Source: Salinisphaera sp052044135
GTDB taxonomy: Bacteria > Pseudomonadota > Gammaproteobacteria > Nevskiales > Salinisphaeraceae
NCBI RefSeq assembly: GCF_052044135.1
Contig: NZ_JBQDYF010000003.1
Location: forward strand, 62,001 to 126,000
DNA length: 64,000 nt
Direction: 5' to 3'
A program made the translations under genes and the position numbers. This document shows positions 8,252 to 15,046 of this stretch, one piece after another (within the stretch, counting starts at the first letter, position 1; every line of letters starts with the position of its first letter). Under the pieces are notes generated by a model. The model saw only the letters and a list, made by a program, of their open reading frames with translations, was not told the origin of the DNA and made no database searches.

Positions 8252-9118
8252 CTACGGGACGTCGGGTCGGTTCACACGGTCGATGTTGAGCATGCGGGCG
8301 ATGACCTTGTCGAGCTCACCCTGGTCGAAGATTTTCTTCCAGTCCGGCTTGATGATGGCGTCGCGGCCGTAGTCCATGGCGATCATGCAGGCGTCCGAAA
8401 ACGGATTGGTGCTCTTGAAGGCCACCGCCAGCGCGATCTGGATATGGCCGTAGAGCATGGCCTCGGCCGCCGGGCGGGGCATGTCGGTGCGCGCCACAGT
8501 CTCGTCCAGCGCTTCCTTGATGAAGGTGCCGAGCATGCAGGTCACGGTCTCGACCAGGGTCGGTTCCAGATAGGCCAACTGGGTGACGGTGACCCAGTGC
8601 ACCGTGTCGACCGGGCCGTACATCACACAGATCACCGGCTCCAGCGCAGCCTTGTCGGCAGCGCTGCCGCCATCAAAGGCGGCGGCCACCGACTGCGTGG
8701 CCGCCGCGCCGCCGAAGGCATCGGCGTATTCGGCATCGGTGCGGCGCTCGAGAAACACCGAGGGGTGACAGGGATGGGCCACGGCGTACCGAATATCGTC
8801 GCGCCGATGCAGCACGTTGGCATAGGCCGCCGCCGGATCGAGGGTGAGCAGCGTTGCGCCGGTGCGCATGCGTGGCACGAGATCGCGGCTGACGTCCGCC
8901 AGGGCAGTATCAGGCACCGCCAGAATTACCAGCTCGCAGGCCTCGATTACGTCGTGGATCGCGCTGACCGCGCGGCCTTCGGCGGCCAGGCGTTCGTGAC
9001 CGGCCGGCGCGTTTTCGCAGTAGTGCACCGTATGGTCGGAGCGCGCCAGGTTGGCGCCGATGCGCATGCCCATTTTGCCGCCCGCGCCGACCAGGGCGAG
9101 GGTACGATAATCGCTCAT
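8252..9118 (-). CDS. apnO: D-apionate oxidoisomerase-like dehydrogenase (ApnO family)
   Basis: 288 residues. N-terminal Rossmann domain (LVGAGGKMGMRIG, about 7-19) and a C-terminal helical domain like that of phosphogluconate dehydrogenases. The architecture and the partners fit D-apionate oxidoisomerase, which oxidises D-apionate and migrates the hydroxymethyl group to give 3-oxo-isoapionate. The ATG overlaps the stop of the OiaC-like gene (ATGA), with GGAG ten bases upstream. It is the last gene of the MFS-oiaC-apnO operon and convergent with the regulator gene. The family call is good; the substrate is inferred from context. Confidence 0.72.
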   Translation of the reverse strand: MSDYRTLALVGAGGKMGMRIGANLARSDHTVHYCENAPAGHERLAAEGRAVSAIHDVIEACELVILAVPDTALADVSRDLVPRMRTGATLLTLDPAAAYANVLHRRDDIRYAVAHPCHPSVFLERRTDAEYADAFGGAAATQSVAAAFDGGSAADKAALEPVICVMYGPVDTVHWVTVTQLAYLEPTLVETVTCMLGTFIKEALDETVARTDMPRPAAEAMLYGHIQIALAVAFKSTNPFSDACMIAMDYGRDAIIKPDWKKIFDQGELDKVIARMLNIDRVNRPDVP

Positions 9119-9915
9119 GATTGAAGACTCCTGAGAATATCCATGCTGTGCCGCGTCCAGGCCGCCTCGGTGGCGGCCGTGGTCGCGGCGTCGTTCTGCC
9201 AGTCGAGCCAGTGCTCGACGATGCAATTGATGCCGCGTTCACGCGGCGCAACGCGCGCGAGCATGCCGTCCAGATCGAGCAGCCCTTCGCCGAGCGGACA
9301 GCCGAGCAGGCGGAACCCTACCCAGCTGTCGGCCCGGGTGAACTTGAAGTCCTTGATATGAAGATTGGCGACGTACGGCGCCGTGCGTTCGACGACCGAT
9401 GCCGGCATTTCGAGCGCGGCTACGCAATTGCCCGGGTCCAGGCAGATGCCCACATGCGGGCTGTCGAGCGCGCCGACGGTCGCGACCAGCGTATCGACCG
9501 GAACCTGTTCGTAGGTCTCCAGCGCCAGCCTCACGTCCTGGCGTTCGAGCCGGGGGATGAAGGCCCGTAACCAGGCCTGCACCTGATCCGGCGTCGGCCG
9601 GGTCTCGGCATCGTTGAACATGGAACGGAGCACGCGCACGTCCAGACGCGCCGCGATGTCCAGATAACGCGCGAGTTGGGTCGGTCCAATGCCGCGCGTG
9701 CCGAGTTCCAGCGTCAGGTCGTGCCGCGCGGCGTGGGCGGCCAGCTCGGCGAGCTCCGCGTCGGAGAGCGCCTCGATGGCCGGGTGGTCGCAGATCTGGA
9801 ACACCCCGCCGCCAAGGGCGACGGTCTCGTCCATCATGTCGGCCAGCGTCATGGGCGACGCCATGCGCTGTGATCCGCGCCAGGTGAAGGCGTAGGTGCT
9901 CAGTCCGATAGCCAT
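9115..9915 (-). CDS. oiaC: TIM-barrel decarboxylase/isomerase, 3-oxo-isoapionate decarboxylase-like (OiaC)
   Basis: 266 residues of the sugar phosphate isomerase/epimerase (AP-endonuclease 2) fold. Putative metal ligands are Glu in LALETYEQ, Asp in CLDPGN, His in NLHIKD and Glu in CIVEHW. Next to an ApnO homologue, the best match to what I know of the pathway is OiaC, which decarboxylates 3-oxo-isoapionate to L-erythrulose. Translationally coupled to apnO. A generic xylose-isomerase-like epimerase is the alternative if the pathway assignment is wrong. Confidence 0.66.
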   Translation of the reverse strand: MAIGLSTYAFTWRGSQRMASPMTLADMMDETVALGGGVFQICDHPAIEALSDAELAELAAHAARHDLTLELGTRGIGPTQLARYLDIAARLDVRVLRSMFNDAETRPTPDQVQAWLRAFIPRLERQDVRLALETYEQVPVDTLVATVGALDSPHVGICLDPGNCVAALEMPASVVERTAPYVANLHIKDFKFTRADSWVGFRLLGCPLGEGLLDLDGMLARVAPRERGINCIVEHWLDWQNDAATTAATEAAWTRHSMDILRSLQS

Positions 9916-9934
9916 GGCATCTCGTTGCGAATGA

Positions 9935-11293
9935 TCAGGTGGAATGCACGCCGGAGGCAGCGCCCGAGGGATGCGTTCTGGTGGTTTCGGGCCGGCGCAC
10001 GCCGAACATCAGCAGGGCCGAGCCCAGCATGCAGGCACTTACCACGAATAGCGGCACGATATAGCCGCCACTTGCGTCGTGCAGCAGGCCGGTCACATAG
10101 CCCGAGGAAAATCCGCCAAGATTGCCCAGCGTGTTGATGATGGCCAGACCCGCTGCGGCCGCTGAGCCCGAAAGATCTTGTGCCGGCAGCGTCCAGAAGT
10201 TCGGCAGGGCGGCAAAGATCGAACACGCCGTTATGGTGACGACCGCGATAGTCGCCGTCGGCGAATCCATGTACAACGCGAGCGGCACGCTCACACCGCC
10301 GATAAGCGCCGGAATCGCGATATGCCAGCGGCGCACGCCACGGCGGCTGGCATCGCGTGACCAGAGATGCAGCACCAGCGCCGCCGGCAGATAGGGCACG
10401 GCCGTGATCAGCCCTTCGGTGAGCACACCGAAGTGGGTGCCGAACTGGGTTTGGAATCCGTTGATGATGCTTGGCAGGAAGAACGCCAGCGCATACAGGC
10501 CGTAGATGAATCCGAAATAGATGCCGGAGTAGAGCCAGACCCGCGGATCCACGAGCGCGGCGCGTAGCCCGTCGAGCGCGCCCCGCGGGCGTGGCTTGTC
10601 GTGATACTCGGCGGCCAGGGCCGCGTCCAGCCAGCGTCGTTCGTCCGCATCCAGCCAACGCGCATCGGCCGGCTTGTCGTCGAGATAGAACCAGGCCACC
10701 ACGCCGAGCACGATGGCTGGCGCCGCGACGCCGAAGAACATGAAACGCCAGCCTGCCAGGCCGAAGAACCAGTCGTTCTGTTGCACCAGAACGGCCGCGA
10801 GCGGTGCGCCGATCACCGTTGTGAGCGGCTGAGCCACGTAGAACAGGCCGAGTATGCGGCTGCGATGACGCCCGGGCACCCAGGTGGCGAGAAACAGGAT
10901 GGCGCCGGGAAAGAAACCGGCCTCCGCGATGCCGAGCGCGAACCGCAGGGAATATAACCCGGTGGCACTGCCGACCCAGGTGAACAACAGCGCCACCACG
11001 CCCCAGCTCACCATGATGCGCGCCAGCCACTTACGCGCGCCGAAGCGGTGCAGGGCGAGGTTGCTCGGTATTTCGAACAGGATATAGCCGATGAAGAAAA
11101 TACCCGAAGCAAGGCCGAATTGGGCCGCTGTAAGTCCGAGATCGGTTTTCATGCCGTTCGGCGCAGCGAAGGAAATCGCCGTTCGGTCAAGGTAGTTCAC
11201 GAAAAACATCAAAGCCACGAACGGCGCCAGCCGCCAGACCACCTTGCGGATGGTTCGCTGTTCGAGGGTCTTGGAATCCGTCGTATTGACCAT
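9935..11293 (-). CDS. MFS transporter, anion:cation symporter (ACS) type
   Basis: 452-residue major facilitator with about 12 hydrophobic segments and the typical opening VVWRLAPFVALMFFVNYLDR. It resembles the ACS group, which imports sugar acids such as glucarate or galactonate. The start at 11293 (MVNTTDSK) is preferred; the frame extends upstream to 11428 but over the promoter region. It heads the MFS-oiaC-apnO operon. Since the cluster also has a sugar ABC importer, this carrier probably takes up the acid, D-apionate, which would enter after the dehydrogenase and lactonase steps. Inference from family and context. Confidence 0.85.
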   Translation of the reverse strand: MVNTTDSKTLEQRTIRKVVWRLAPFVALMFFVNYLDRTAISFAAPNGMKTDLGLTAAQFGLASGIFFIGYILFEIPSNLALHRFGARKWLARIMVSWGVVALLFTWVGSATGLYSLRFALGIAEAGFFPGAILFLATWVPGRHRSRILGLFYVAQPLTTVIGAPLAAVLVQQNDWFFGLAGWRFMFFGVAAPAIVLGVVAWFYLDDKPADARWLDADERRWLDAALAAEYHDKPRPRGALDGLRAALVDPRVWLYSGIYFGFIYGLYALAFFLPSIINGFQTQFGTHFGVLTEGLITAVPYLPAALVLHLWSRDASRRGVRRWHIAIPALIGGVSVPLALYMDSPTATIAVVTITACSIFAALPNFWTLPAQDLSGSAAAAGLAIINTLGNLGGFSSGYVTGLLHDASGGYIVPLFVVSACMLGSALLMFGVRRPETTRTHPSGAASGVHST

Positions 11294-11336
11294 GACTTGT
11301 CGACTCGGGCGGATAGGCCCGAAGGCCGCGAATTGT

Positions 11337-11356
11337 ATTGGTATGATGAGTATACC
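11337..11356. promoter_or_regulatory. candidate operator/promoter of the MFS-oiaC-apnO operon
   Basis: ATTGGTATGATGA (11337-11349) continues into a dyad, GGTAT (11340-11344) / ATACC (11352-11356). On the minus strand this reads GGTATACTCATCATACC and supplies TATACT as a -10 for the MFS gene, whose ATG is 43 bases away. The block is shared with sites at 2868 and 13376. Confidence 0.55.
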
Positions 11357-11378
11357 TTTAGGCATTCGGCAATGCGGC

Positions 11379-12575
11379 TTAAGTCGAATGCAGGCGCTCA
11401 TCGCCCCGGTCAATCGCCAGACGAGCAACGGCGTATGGCTCGAGCGTGAGCGGTAATTCGTCGCCAGGGGCGAGCCGATCGAGCGGCCAGTCGGACTTCA
11501 CCGCCAGAGCCGGGTCGACATGCTCATCCAACACGGCGGCCCGGCGCAGGCCGACTAAGGTGACCGCGCACGGCGCGTCGGTGAGGTTGGCCAGCCAGAA
11601 TTCGCCGTGGTCGTCGTCGGTGCGCCAGCCGAGCGCTGCTAAACCGTTCACCGGTTCGGTGGGGCCGATTGCAGGCCGGCCGGTGCCGGCATTCAAGCCG
11701 CGCAGTACGTCGAAGATCGGGTAGCGAGCCCCTGGCGCCGCGATCGGAAACGGGCGGCCGATCGACGACAGCGTGAGCGCGTCGACACGCCCGGTCGCCG
11801 CGGCCAGATAACCGACCGACCAGGCGGCCGCGAACAGGGCGCGTTGGCGTGGGTCGTTGTCGCTGAGCGTCACGCGTTCCCGGTTCGTGTTAGGGGTGAG
11901 CATCTGGCCATAGGGATTGGTCCAGGCGCCGATCGCACTGGTTGTGACCCGGTAGGGTCGGCCCGGCGCGAGCGCGCGTGCCGATTCGAAGATGAACGGC
12001 AGGCTTTCCAGGGTTTCCATCACAGAGACATCGTCTGCCGCATGCACGATCGGCGATGTGGCATGGGTGAGAAAATCGATCGTCGACGGATCCGGCCGGC
12101 ACCGGTTGAGCTCCGTGAAATAAGTGGGGAAGCCGCCACCGATGACAGGATTCGGCCAGTGTTGTCGTGCTTGCGCGACGAGCGCGGCTGGCGTGGTGGT
12201 GGTCGGCCAGTCGCCGTCCGGCTGATAGCTTTTGAGATAGGCCGCCGGTGTGAGCAGCATGCCCGAGACGCCCGTGGCCTCGGCTTCGAGCATCCCGGCG
12301 AGTCGGGCAAGCCCGACCTGCGGCGTGTGGTCGTCGCAGATCAGATACAGCCATAACGCGCATTCGCGCTCGCGGAAGAGGGAGAGCACACGCGCGAGTG
12401 TGTCGATTTCATCGTCGACTCGAAGATCGACCAGCAGATCGACATGGCCCGGTCGGAGCGCATCGAGCTGGGCCGCGAGTCTGTCGTTGGTCGGGGCGTG
12501 CGCGGCCCAGAGCCCGATGCCGAGATCGGGGATGCGAGCCTCGACCGCGCGCGGCGTGAGGGTGACGTGCTTCAT
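11379..12575 (-). CDS. apnL: D-apionate lactonase-like protein, C-terminal part (split ApnL)
   Basis: 398 residues. I recognise it as the second part of the D-apionate lactonase family, following the N-terminal part encoded just upstream. Recognisable stretches include IGLWAAHAPTNDRLAAQLDAL near the start, GGGFPTYFTELNR in the middle, and a C-terminal beta domain (HGEFWLANLTDAPCAVTLVG). As I recall, characterised ApnL proteins are single chains of about 600 residues with both parts; here they are separate genes overlapping as ATGA. No homologue comparison could be run. Role: hydrolysis of the lactone of D-apionate. Confidence 0.6.
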   Translation of the reverse strand: MKHVTLTPRAVEARIPDLGIGLWAAHAPTNDRLAAQLDALRPGHVDLLVDLRVDDEIDTLARVLSLFRERECALWLYLICDDHTPQVGLARLAGMLEAEATGVSGMLLTPAAYLKSYQPDGDWPTTTTPAALVAQARQHWPNPVIGGGFPTYFTELNRCRPDPSTIDFLTHATSPIVHAADDVSVMETLESLPFIFESARALAPGRPYRVTTSAIGAWTNPYGQMLTPNTNRERVTLSDNDPRQRALFAAAWSVGYLAAATGRVDALTLSSIGRPFPIAAPGARYPIFDVLRGLNAGTGRPAIGPTEPVNGLAALGWRTDDDHGEFWLANLTDAPCAVTLVGLRRAAVLDEHVDPALAVKSDWPLDRLAPGDELPLTLEPYAVARLAIDRGDERLHST

Positions 12576-13309
12576 GGCGCGGCACCCGCGGCGTTACGCC
12601 ATTGCAGCCGCACGCGCTGGGTGACGGTCTTGCCGGCTTCGATGCGGTATGGCGAGGGCAGGGCCAGTGGGCGGTTGTAGATCTTGAATGATGCATCCGA
12701 CCAGTTGCGCTGGTCCTCCATTTCGAACACGTCGCCGTCGAAGTGCACGTCGATGGCCCGCTGCGGCGTGGGCGTGAACGAAAGCCGCCGGATATCGAAA
12801 AACGGCTGGCCGGGGCTGATGTGTCGCGGGAAACAGCCCGTCTCGATGAGCCCATTGCAGTGTTCGACTTCGACGTTGCTGCCGACCACGCCGAGGAGTG
12901 GCAGCAGTACGCGGAGGCCGCTGCGACAGGTTGCAAAGCGCGCGCGAGCGGTCATGGCAAGCCGCACGTCGAGCGCCGTGTCGTCCAGACGGGCATGCAG
13001 TTCGAGTGCGAGCGGCGATTCACCGGGCCCAGCGCGGGCAGTGGATACCCCGGCGCGGTAGGTGAACTCCATGGCATCGCGGCCCGGCCGCGCCTCGTCC
13101 GCTTCGGTGCAGAGCGTGTGCGTGCCCCAATTGTCGTCGCGAATGACCGCGCCGATACCGCGCAGCACCTCGATGCCGTCGATCGACACATGACGAATCG
13201 CGCCCGCCTGCCAGATGAGGTGCACGGGGCCGACGACATGGCGCTCGCGCGCGGGCTCCGGGCTCGGCGTGCCGACACGCCGGACGCGCACCGCTTCGGA
13301 TAGGGGCAT
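12572..13309 (-). CDS. apnL: D-apionate lactonase-like protein, N-terminal part (split ApnL)
   Basis: 245 residues. The beta-rich stretches VSIDGIEVLRGIGAVIRDDN and FEMEDQRNWSDASFKIYN match what I know as the N-terminal part of the ApnL family. The start at 13309 is chosen because GGAGT lies five bases ahead of that ATG; the frame is open up to 13426 but would run over the operator region. The stop overlaps the ATG of the next gene (ATGA), so both halves should be made in similar amounts and may assemble into one enzyme. Divergent from the ApsD-like gene. Confidence 0.6.
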   Translation of the reverse strand: MPLSEAVRVRRVGTPSPEPARERHVVGPVHLIWQAGAIRHVSIDGIEVLRGIGAVIRDDNWGTHTLCTEADEARPGRDAMEFTYRAGVSTARAGPGESPLALELHARLDDTALDVRLAMTARARFATCRSGLRVLLPLLGVVGSNVEVEHCNGLIETGCFPRHISPGQPFFDIRRLSFTPTPQRAIDVHFDGDVFEMEDQRNWSDASFKIYNRPLALPSPYRIEAGKTVTQRVRLQWRNAAGAAP

Positions 13310-13375
13310 GAAAGACTCCGGCATATCGGACGCGAAACCCACGATACGGGCACCGGCGCGTATCAGCATTGCGCC

Positions 13376-13395
13376 ATTGGTATGATGACGTAACC
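13376..13395. promoter_or_regulatory. candidate operator between split apnL and apsD
   Basis: ATTGGTATGATGA (13376-13388) extended to GGTATGATGACGTAACC (13379-13395), with partial dyad GGT...ACC. It lies 67 bases upstream of the lactonase gene (minus) and 55 bases before the ApsD-like start (plus), so one regulator could control both. TATGAT can serve as a -10 on the plus strand. Confidence 0.55.
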
Positions 13396-13403
13396 TCTTC
13401 GTC

Positions 13404-13423
13404 GTGGCGTATATTCGCGCCAC
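13404..13423. promoter_or_regulatory. GTGGCG/CGCCAC dyad between apnL and apsD
   Basis: GTGGCG (13404-13409) and CGCCAC (13418-13423) are perfect inverted arms around TATATTCG. It is just downstream of the shared GGTATRATGA site and 27 bases before the ApsD-like start. Possibly a second regulator site or a leader hairpin. Confidence 0.4.
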
Positions 13424-13449
13424 CAATCATCGGTAGCCCGGGTATCGCC

Positions 13450-14511
13450 GTGGACGACGCTTATCATTCGAACGACAGGGCTGTGCTGCGAGGCGCGCTT
13501 GTCGGCTGCGGGTTCTTCGCGGCCAACCAGATGCGGGCCTGGCAGGACTTGCCGGGCGCCACGATTGTCGCCCTGTGCGACCGCGATGCCGGACGGCTTG
13601 CGGACTTCGGCGATACATTCGGCATCGCGCGCCGCTTCGACGACATCGAAACGCTGCTGGGGCAGACGGCGGTGGACTTCGTGGACATCGCGGCGCCCAC
13701 CCCCGCCCACGAGACGCTGGTGACGGCGGCCGCGCGCCACGGCGTGGATGTGATCTGCCAGAAGCCGTTCGCCGGATCGCTGGAAACCGCCCGCCGGCTG
13801 ATCGAAACCTGTCGTGAGCACGGTGTTTCGCTCACCGTGCACGAGAACTTTCGCTGGCAGCGCGCCGTGCGCCGGGTCGCCGAGCTGGTCGTGGAAGGGC
13901 GCATCGGCCGGCCTTTCTTCGGTCGTATCAGCTATCGCAGCGGCTTCGACGTGTTCGCCAACCAGCCGTATCTGGCCACACTTGAGCGCTTCATCATCAA
14001 GGATCTGGGCATTCACACACTGGACATGGCGCGGGCGTTGTTCGGCGATGTCGTGCGGCTGTCCTGCGAGACCGGGCGCGTCAATCCGGATATCGCTGGC
14101 GAAGACCATGCGACGTTAATCCTGCGCCACGACGCGGGCTGTGTTTCGGTGGTCGATTGCAGCTATGCGACCACACTCGCGGACGATCCTTTTCCGCAGA
14201 GCCTGATCGCGGTCGACGGTGATCGCGGCTCGATCCGGCTGGCCGCCGACTTCCGTCTCACCCTTCATAAACCGGGCGGCCGGGCCACGGTCGAGGACGT
14301 GACGCCAGCCTGGCCGGCGTGGAGCGAAGCCCCCTGGAACGTGATTCAGGAAAGCGTGGTCGCCTTCCAGCGCGACTGGATCGAACGCCGCCGCGCCGGC
14401 GAATCCGCGCCCACCGCGGGGCCGGACAACTTCAACACGCTCGCGCTGGTCGAAGCGGCCTATCGGTCGGCGGCGAGCGGCGACAGTGCCCGCCCCGAAC
14501 GGTGGCGATAG
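13450..14511 (+). CDS. apsD: Gfo/Idh/MocA oxidoreductase, D-apiose dehydrogenase-like (ApsD)
   Basis: 353 residues with an N-terminal Rossmann motif (ALVGCGFFAANQMRAWQDL), the family's QKPFA motif (Glu-Lys-Pro is more usual) and a C-terminal Gfo/Idh/MocA domain. In characterised pathways D-apiose dehydrogenase belongs to this family and makes D-apionolactone using NAD+. With an ApnL-like lactonase divergently encoded and ApnO/OiaC-like genes nearby, this role fits best. The start is uncertain: GTG at 13450 is chosen, GTG at 13483 is possible and the frame is open from 13369. No strong ribosome-binding site is visible. Confidence 0.68.
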   Translation: MDDAYHSNDRAVLRGALVGCGFFAANQMRAWQDLPGATIVALCDRDAGRLADFGDTFGIARRFDDIETLLGQTAVDFVDIAAPTPAHETLVTAAARHGVDVICQKPFAGSLETARRLIETCREHGVSLTVHENFRWQRAVRRVAELVVEGRIGRPFFGRISYRSGFDVFANQPYLATLERFIIKDLGIHTLDMARALFGDVVRLSCETGRVNPDIAGEDHATLILRHDAGCVSVVDCSYATTLADDPFPQSLIAVDGDRGSIRLAADFRLTLHKPGGRATVEDVTPAWPAWSEAPWNVIQESVVAFQRDWIERRRAGESAPTAGPDNFNTLALVEAAYRSAASGDSARPERWR

Positions 14512-14549
14512 CAGGCAAGTGCCCCCGCGTTATCGTGGTTGGCCCATGG

Positions 14550-14585
14550 AAAAGCCCCCGAGCCGATGACGCGGGGGCTTTTTAT
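14550..14585 (+). terminator. intrinsic terminator after apsD
   Basis: AAAAGCCCCCG (14550-14560) pairs with CGGGGGCTTTT (14572-14582) around an 11-base loop, followed by T residues. The A tract on the left makes it potentially bidirectional, but on the right it meets the 3' end of tRNA-Thr, so it could serve both transcripts. Confidence 0.85.
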
Positions 14586-14586
14586 C

Positions 14587-14662
14587 TGGTGCCGGGAAGA
14601 GGAATCGAACCTCCGACCTACTAATTACGAATCAGTTGCTCTACCGACTGAGCTATCCCGGC
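14587..14662 (-). tRNA. tRNA-Thr(CGT)
   Basis: 76-base cloverleaf on the minus strand. Acceptor GCCGGGA/TCCCGGC, D arm GCTC/GAGC, anticodon stem ACTGA/TTAGT (one G-T wobble), loop TTCGTAA with anticodon CGT reading ACG, T arm GGAGG/CCTCT with TTCGATT loop, and an encoded CCA end. The 3' end faces the apiose-like cluster. Confidence 0.95.
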
Positions 14663-14874
14663 GAAACTTGCGAGGCGCGGAGTATAAAGAAAGCGCGCGA
14701 ATCGGACAACGCCCATGCGCGGCCGGTCGGCGGTGGGACCGTGACCATGGGAAAAGCCCTGGCCGCGCGGCTTGCATGGCGGCATACTGCGGCTCGAAAA
14801 TAGCGTCGTGAGGCGTCGGCCGGGCGCGGTTTCGCGAGTCCCCGGCGATTCAGCCAACGGTCCATGGATTTTTG

Positions 14875-14964
14875 GGAGAGGTGGCAGAGCGGTTGAATGC
14901 ACCGGTCTTGAAAACCGGCAGGGGTGCAAGCCCCTCGTGGGTTCGAATCCCACCCTCTCCGCCA
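14875..14964 (+). tRNA. tRNA-Ser(TGA)
   Basis: 90-base tRNA with the long variable arm of serine tRNAs. Acceptor GGAGAGG/CCTCTCC, anticodon stem-loop CCGGT CTTGAAA ACCGG with anticodon TGA reading UCA, variable arm AGGGGTGCAAGCCCCT, T loop TTCGAAT, discriminator G and encoded CCA. Confidence 0.96.
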
Positions 14965-15046
14965 TACAACAAATTGCGCGTATTCGTGGCGTGGCCGGGA
15001 GAGGCTGCGACACCACCGTTACCACTACTATGGAGGATAGAGCGCA

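Noticed and set aside
11293..11428. A longer MFS protein starting at 11428
   Set aside because: The additional residues run over the candidate operator and overlap the end of the lactonase gene, and do not look like an MFS N-terminus.
14587..14964. The pair of tRNA genes as a tRNA array or attachment site with direct repeats
   Set aside because: The two tRNAs are on opposite strands and 212 bases apart, and no copy of either 3' end was found at the cluster boundaries.
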